In this document: piece after piece, positions 24,144 through 26,255 of the stretch
Position numbering within the stretch: position 1 is the stretch's first letter
How the letters are laid out: every line of letters begins with the position of its first letter
From: JBEKYD01 sp049509915
GTDB lineage: Bacteria > Acidobacteriota > Terriglobia > Bryobacterales > Bryobacteraceae
Assembly (NCBI GenBank): GCA_049509915.1
Contig: JBEKZL010000073.1
Coordinates: 1-26,255 of the forward strand
DNA length: 26,255 bases
Reading direction: 5' to 3'
Notes under the pieces: generated by a model
Database searches by the model: none
Seen by the model: the letters and a program-made list of their open reading frames with translations, nothing else
What the model was told of the DNA's origin: nothing
Translations under genes and position numbers: made by a program

Positions 24144-24374
24144 CTATGAGCGCAACATCTGCTCTAGGCGGGCGTCCATTTCTTCTTCTTCAATGAACTC
24201 GCCGCGGTCGGCCTGTGCGATGCCTTCCCGCACGGCGGCGCGAAAACGCTCCTCTTCCTGAAGCAGGCGCAAGGCGGCGTCCTTCACCAGTCGCTCGGCG
24301 TCGGTGCCGGCGTGGGTGGCGAGTTGGGAAAGCTGCGTCTCCTGCTCGGGCGTGAAGTGTACTTCCATGTTCAT
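24144..24374 (-). CDS. Antitoxin of the RelE/ParE-type locus
   Basis: 76 residues from ATG 24374 (an ATG at 24368 is also possible). The sequence MEVHFTPEQETQLSQLATHA and GTDAERLVKDAALRLLQEEE suggests an N-terminal ribbon-helix-helix-like DNA-binding part. An acidic C-terminal tail, AQADRGEFIEEEEMDARLEQ, should wrap the toxin. Such antitoxins neutralise the ribosome- or gyrase-targeting partner and repress their own operon. The frame is intact although the toxin gene is broken, which is the order of decay expected when losing the toxin is harmless. No strong Shine-Dalgarno is visible. The gene stands between the toxin pseudogene and the second copy of the 51-bp repeat. Confidence 0.85.
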   Translation of the reverse strand: MNMEVHFTPEQETQLSQLATHAGTDAERLVKDAALRLLQEEERFRAAVREGIAQADRGEFIEEEEMDARLEQMLRS

Positions 24375-24457
24375 CACAATACGGGAAACGCCGCGGCCGC
24401 GCAAGTCTAGCCGCCGCGGAGCAAGAACTTTTCGGCGGGGCTTATAAACGAGCCTCG

Positions 24458-24508
24458 ACCGTAAGGGAGCGGTTGCCCTCGAATACGTTGCCGAACTTCC
24501 GAAACGGT
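24458..24508. repeat. 51-bp dispersed repeat, copy 2
   Basis: Same length and orientation as the copy at 19921-19971 with 5 differences. It begins ACCGTAAGGGAGCGGT and ends CCGAACTTCCGAAACGGT. It starts 22 bases past the stop of the RND pump gene (read on the minus strand), so both copies follow minus-strand genes. Part may act as a hairpin, since ACCG and CGGT arms flank AGGGAG. Confidence 0.8.
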
Positions 24509-24530
24509 GTACCTTGCCGAGCGCTCTTCC

Positions 24531-26255
24531 TCAGATCTCTTCCGTGGATTCCGGCGCCGGCAACTTGTCGTTCTCGCCCGCTGCCCAGACATAGAGCGTC
24601 GGCAGCAGGAAGATGTTCATCGCCATCGCCACCATCAGTCCGCCCACGATCACGATGGCGAAGGGGCGCTGCGAATCCGAGCCGATGGCGTGGGAAGTTG
24701 CGGCCGGCAGCAGGCCGAGCGTCGCCACCAGAGTCGTCATCATGATGGGGCGCAAGCGAAGCACGGCTCCCTCCACCGCGGCGTCGATGATGGTATTGCC
24801 GCGGGCGCGCAACTGGTTGATGTATTCGAGCATGATCACGCCGGTTTGCACGCACACGCCGAACAGGGCCAGAAAACCCACTCCGGAGGATACCGACATG
24901 TGGGTATGGGTGACCAGCAGCGCCAGCAGGCCCCCCAGCGGCGCCATCGCCATATTGGCCAGCATCAGCGTCGACCATTTGAAGGAGCCGAACATGGTGT
25001 AGAGAATAATGAAGATGACCACGATGGTGATCGGCAGCACAATCATGAGCCGCTTCTGCGAACGCTGCTGGCTGGCATATTCGCCCGCCCAATCCACCTT
25101 GTATCCTTCGGGCAGCTTAACGCTCTTCTTCACCTTGGCGATGGCCTCTTCCACCGTGCTGCCGAGGTCGCGTCCCCGCACGCTGTACTTCAGGGCCACG
25201 TAGCGCTGGTTGGCTTCGCGGTAGATTTCCGAAGCGCCGTCCAGGGTTTGTACCGTGCAGAGCTGGGCCAGGGAAACTCGTTCGCCCGAGGGCGCCAGCA
25301 GGCGTATCTGGTCGATGGCCTCGCGGGTATCGCGATAGCGAGGCAGGTAGCGGGCCACCAGGTCGAAGCGCATCTCGCCCTGCAGCACCTGGGTGAGCGC
25401 ATTGCCGCCCACCGCCGTCTGGATGGCGTCCTGCACGTCGGCCACGTTGATTCCGTAGCGCGCCGCCGCCACCCGGTCCACGGTGTAATTCAGGTTGGGC
25501 TGGCCGATCACGCGGAACATGCCCAGATCCTCCACTCCCTTGACGTTGCGCATCACGTTCAGAATCTCGTCGCCCTTGGCTTCGAGCGTGCGCAGGTCCT
25601 CGCCGTAGATCTTGATCGCCAACTCGCCCTTCACCCCGCTGACGGCCTCCTCCATGTTGTCGGAGATGGGCTGGGAGAAGTTCCACAGCACGCCCGGCAG
25701 TTTTTCTACTTCGCGGTCCAGGGCCGCGATCAGGGCGTCTTTATTCTCATGAAAGACCGGGCGCCATCCCGCCTTGGGCTTCAGATCCACGAAGTACTCG
25801 GTATTGAAAAAGCCGGTGGTGTCGGTGCCGTCGTCCGGCCTGCCCACCTGCGATACCACTTGGGTAACCTCCGGAAACGAGGCGAACATGTCCCGCGCCT
25901 GGGTCATCAGCCGATTGCCCTCGGTGGGCCCGGTCGAGGGCGCCAGTGTGCCGCGCGCCCAGATGGCGCCTTCATCCAGGTGCGGCAGAAATTCCGAACC
26001 GATGATGCCGCTGCCGATCAGGTACGCGCTGGCGGCCACGCACAGAAGGGCAACCCCCACCGTCAACCAGCGCGCGCGAATGGCGAAACGCAACGCGTGC
26101 CGGTAGGTGTTGGTAAAGAGAATCATGACCGGGTTGTGCCATTCGCGCACCTCGCGGCGGAACAGGAAGCTCGATAGCACCGGCGCCAGCAGCATCGAAA
26201 ACAACAGCGCGCCGAGCAGGGCGAAGGCCACCGTCCACGCCATCGGTTTGAACAG
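24531..26255 (-). CDS. Heavy-metal RND efflux pump, CusA/CzcA-type, 5'-truncated by the window edge
   Basis: The frame stays open to the right edge (LFKPMAWTVAF before the first internal Met), giving 574 C-terminal residues of a protein normally near 1040. The visible part starts at the end of the first membrane bundle. A single membrane helix follows (LTVGVALLCVAASAYLIGSG), then the second periplasmic porter loop with EFLPHLDEGAIW and SQVGRPDDGTDTTGFFNTEY. The last transmembrane bundle is near the end (LMIVLPITIVVIFIILYTMF, then GVGFLALFGVCVQTGVIMLE and RPIMMTTLVATLGLLPAA). This is the HME-RND (heavy-metal efflux) pattern. It would be a proton-driven inner-membrane pump for Cu/Ag or Co/Zn/Cd. 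Metal choice cannot be read without the N-terminal half and the missing CusB/CusC partners. Confidence 0.9.
   Translation of the reverse strand: MFKPMAWTVAFALLGALLFSMLLAPVLSSFLFRREVREWHNPVMILFTNTYRHALRFAIRARWLTVGVALLCVAASAYLIGSGIIGSEFLPHLDEGAIWARGTLAPSTGPTEGNRLMTQARDMFASFPEVTQVVSQVGRPDDGTDTTGFFNTEYFVDLKPKAGWRPVFHENKDALIAALDREVEKLPGVLWNFSQPISDNMEEAVSGVKGELAIKIYGEDLRTLEAKGDEILNVMRNVKGVEDLGMFRVIGQPNLNYTVDRVAAARYGINVADVQDAIQTAVGGNALTQVLQGEMRFDLVARYLPRYRDTREAIDQIRLLAPSGERVSLAQLCTVQTLDGASEIYREANQRYVALKYSVRGRDLGSTVEEAIAKVKKSVKLPEGYKVDWAGEYASQQRSQKRLMIVLPITIVVIFIILYTMFGSFKWSTLMLANMAMAPLGGLLALLVTHTHMSVSSGVGFLALFGVCVQTGVIMLEYINQLRARGNTIIDAAVEGAVLRLRPIMMTTLVATLGLLPAATSHAIGSDSQRPFAIVIVGGLMVAMAMNIFLLPTLYVWAAGENDKLPAPESTEEI

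Noticed and set aside
24507..26177. 556-residue plus-strand frame opposite the RND pump
   Set aside because: It is antisense to a clear RND gene. Its His/Gln/Gly-rich composition is what high GC at third codon positions produces.
1..26255. CRISPR arrays, rRNA, tRNA, prophage
   Set aside because: No regular repeat-spacer pattern, conserved rRNA stretch, cloverleaf or phage gene was noticed.

Overview
The window is about 26 kb of GC-rich bacterial chromosome with complete bacterial genes on both strands. It most likely comes from an Acidobacteriota genome of the Bryobacterales/Solibacter type. The pointers are a von Willebrand A protein of the expanded acidobacterial VWFA-related type, many Tat-exported enzymes, an export-type GH106 rhamnosidase, a DUF885 zinc hydrolase and a DACNV/diadenylate-cyclase-like protein. 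This placement is inference from gene content, not from a marker gene. No rRNA, tRNA, CRISPR array or intact mobile element was seen.

Left part (1-8250). A UPF0175/DUF3368 toxin-antitoxin pair is cut by the window edge. It converges on a CpxR/CpxA-like two-component pair on the minus strand. A 588-base gap with an orphan terminator follows. Then come a LysR regulator translationally coupled to a small membrane-anchored zinc-ribbon protein, a PilZ (c-di-GMP) protein and an RmlD-like dTDP-rhamnose synthesis enzyme. The RmlD-like gene ends tail-to-tail with a secreted VWA protein. An AlkA-type DNA glycosylase diverges from the VWA gene. A tiny exported CxxCH protein follows, preceded by a long leader hairpin.

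Middle part (8250-13400). A Tat-exported sulfatase-fold protein has lost the sulfatase catalytic motif. It is divergent from ssb. Then come a Tat-exported DUF362 protein and a Tat-exported mannonate-dehydratase-like TIM barrel. The gaps here are gene-poor and seem to hold eroded gene remnants.

Right part (13240-26255, nearly all minus strand). In order of coordinates: a DUF885 hydrolase, a DACNV/DAC-like protein that may act in c-di-AMP signalling, a GH106-like alpha-L-rhamnosidase, a Tat-exported six-hairpin glycosidase-like protein, a trypsin-like protease broken by a one-base slip in a C tract, a toxin-antitoxin locus with an intact antitoxin and a twice-frameshifted RelE/ParE toxin, and the C-terminal half of a CusA/CzcA-type heavy-metal RND pump. 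A 51-bp repeat occurs twice, each time just downstream of a minus-strand stop codon.

Functionally the window mixes extracellular carbohydrate and peptide breakdown (GH106, six-hairpin protein, DUF885, UxuA-like), envelope sensing and second messengers (two-component pair, PilZ, DAC-like), and defence or housekeeping genes (two TA loci, ssb, alkA, RND efflux). The most novel signals are the DAC-like protein, the pseudo-sulfatase, the leader hairpin of the CxxCH protein, the unexplained terminated intergenic region at about 2840-3066, and the repeat pair.
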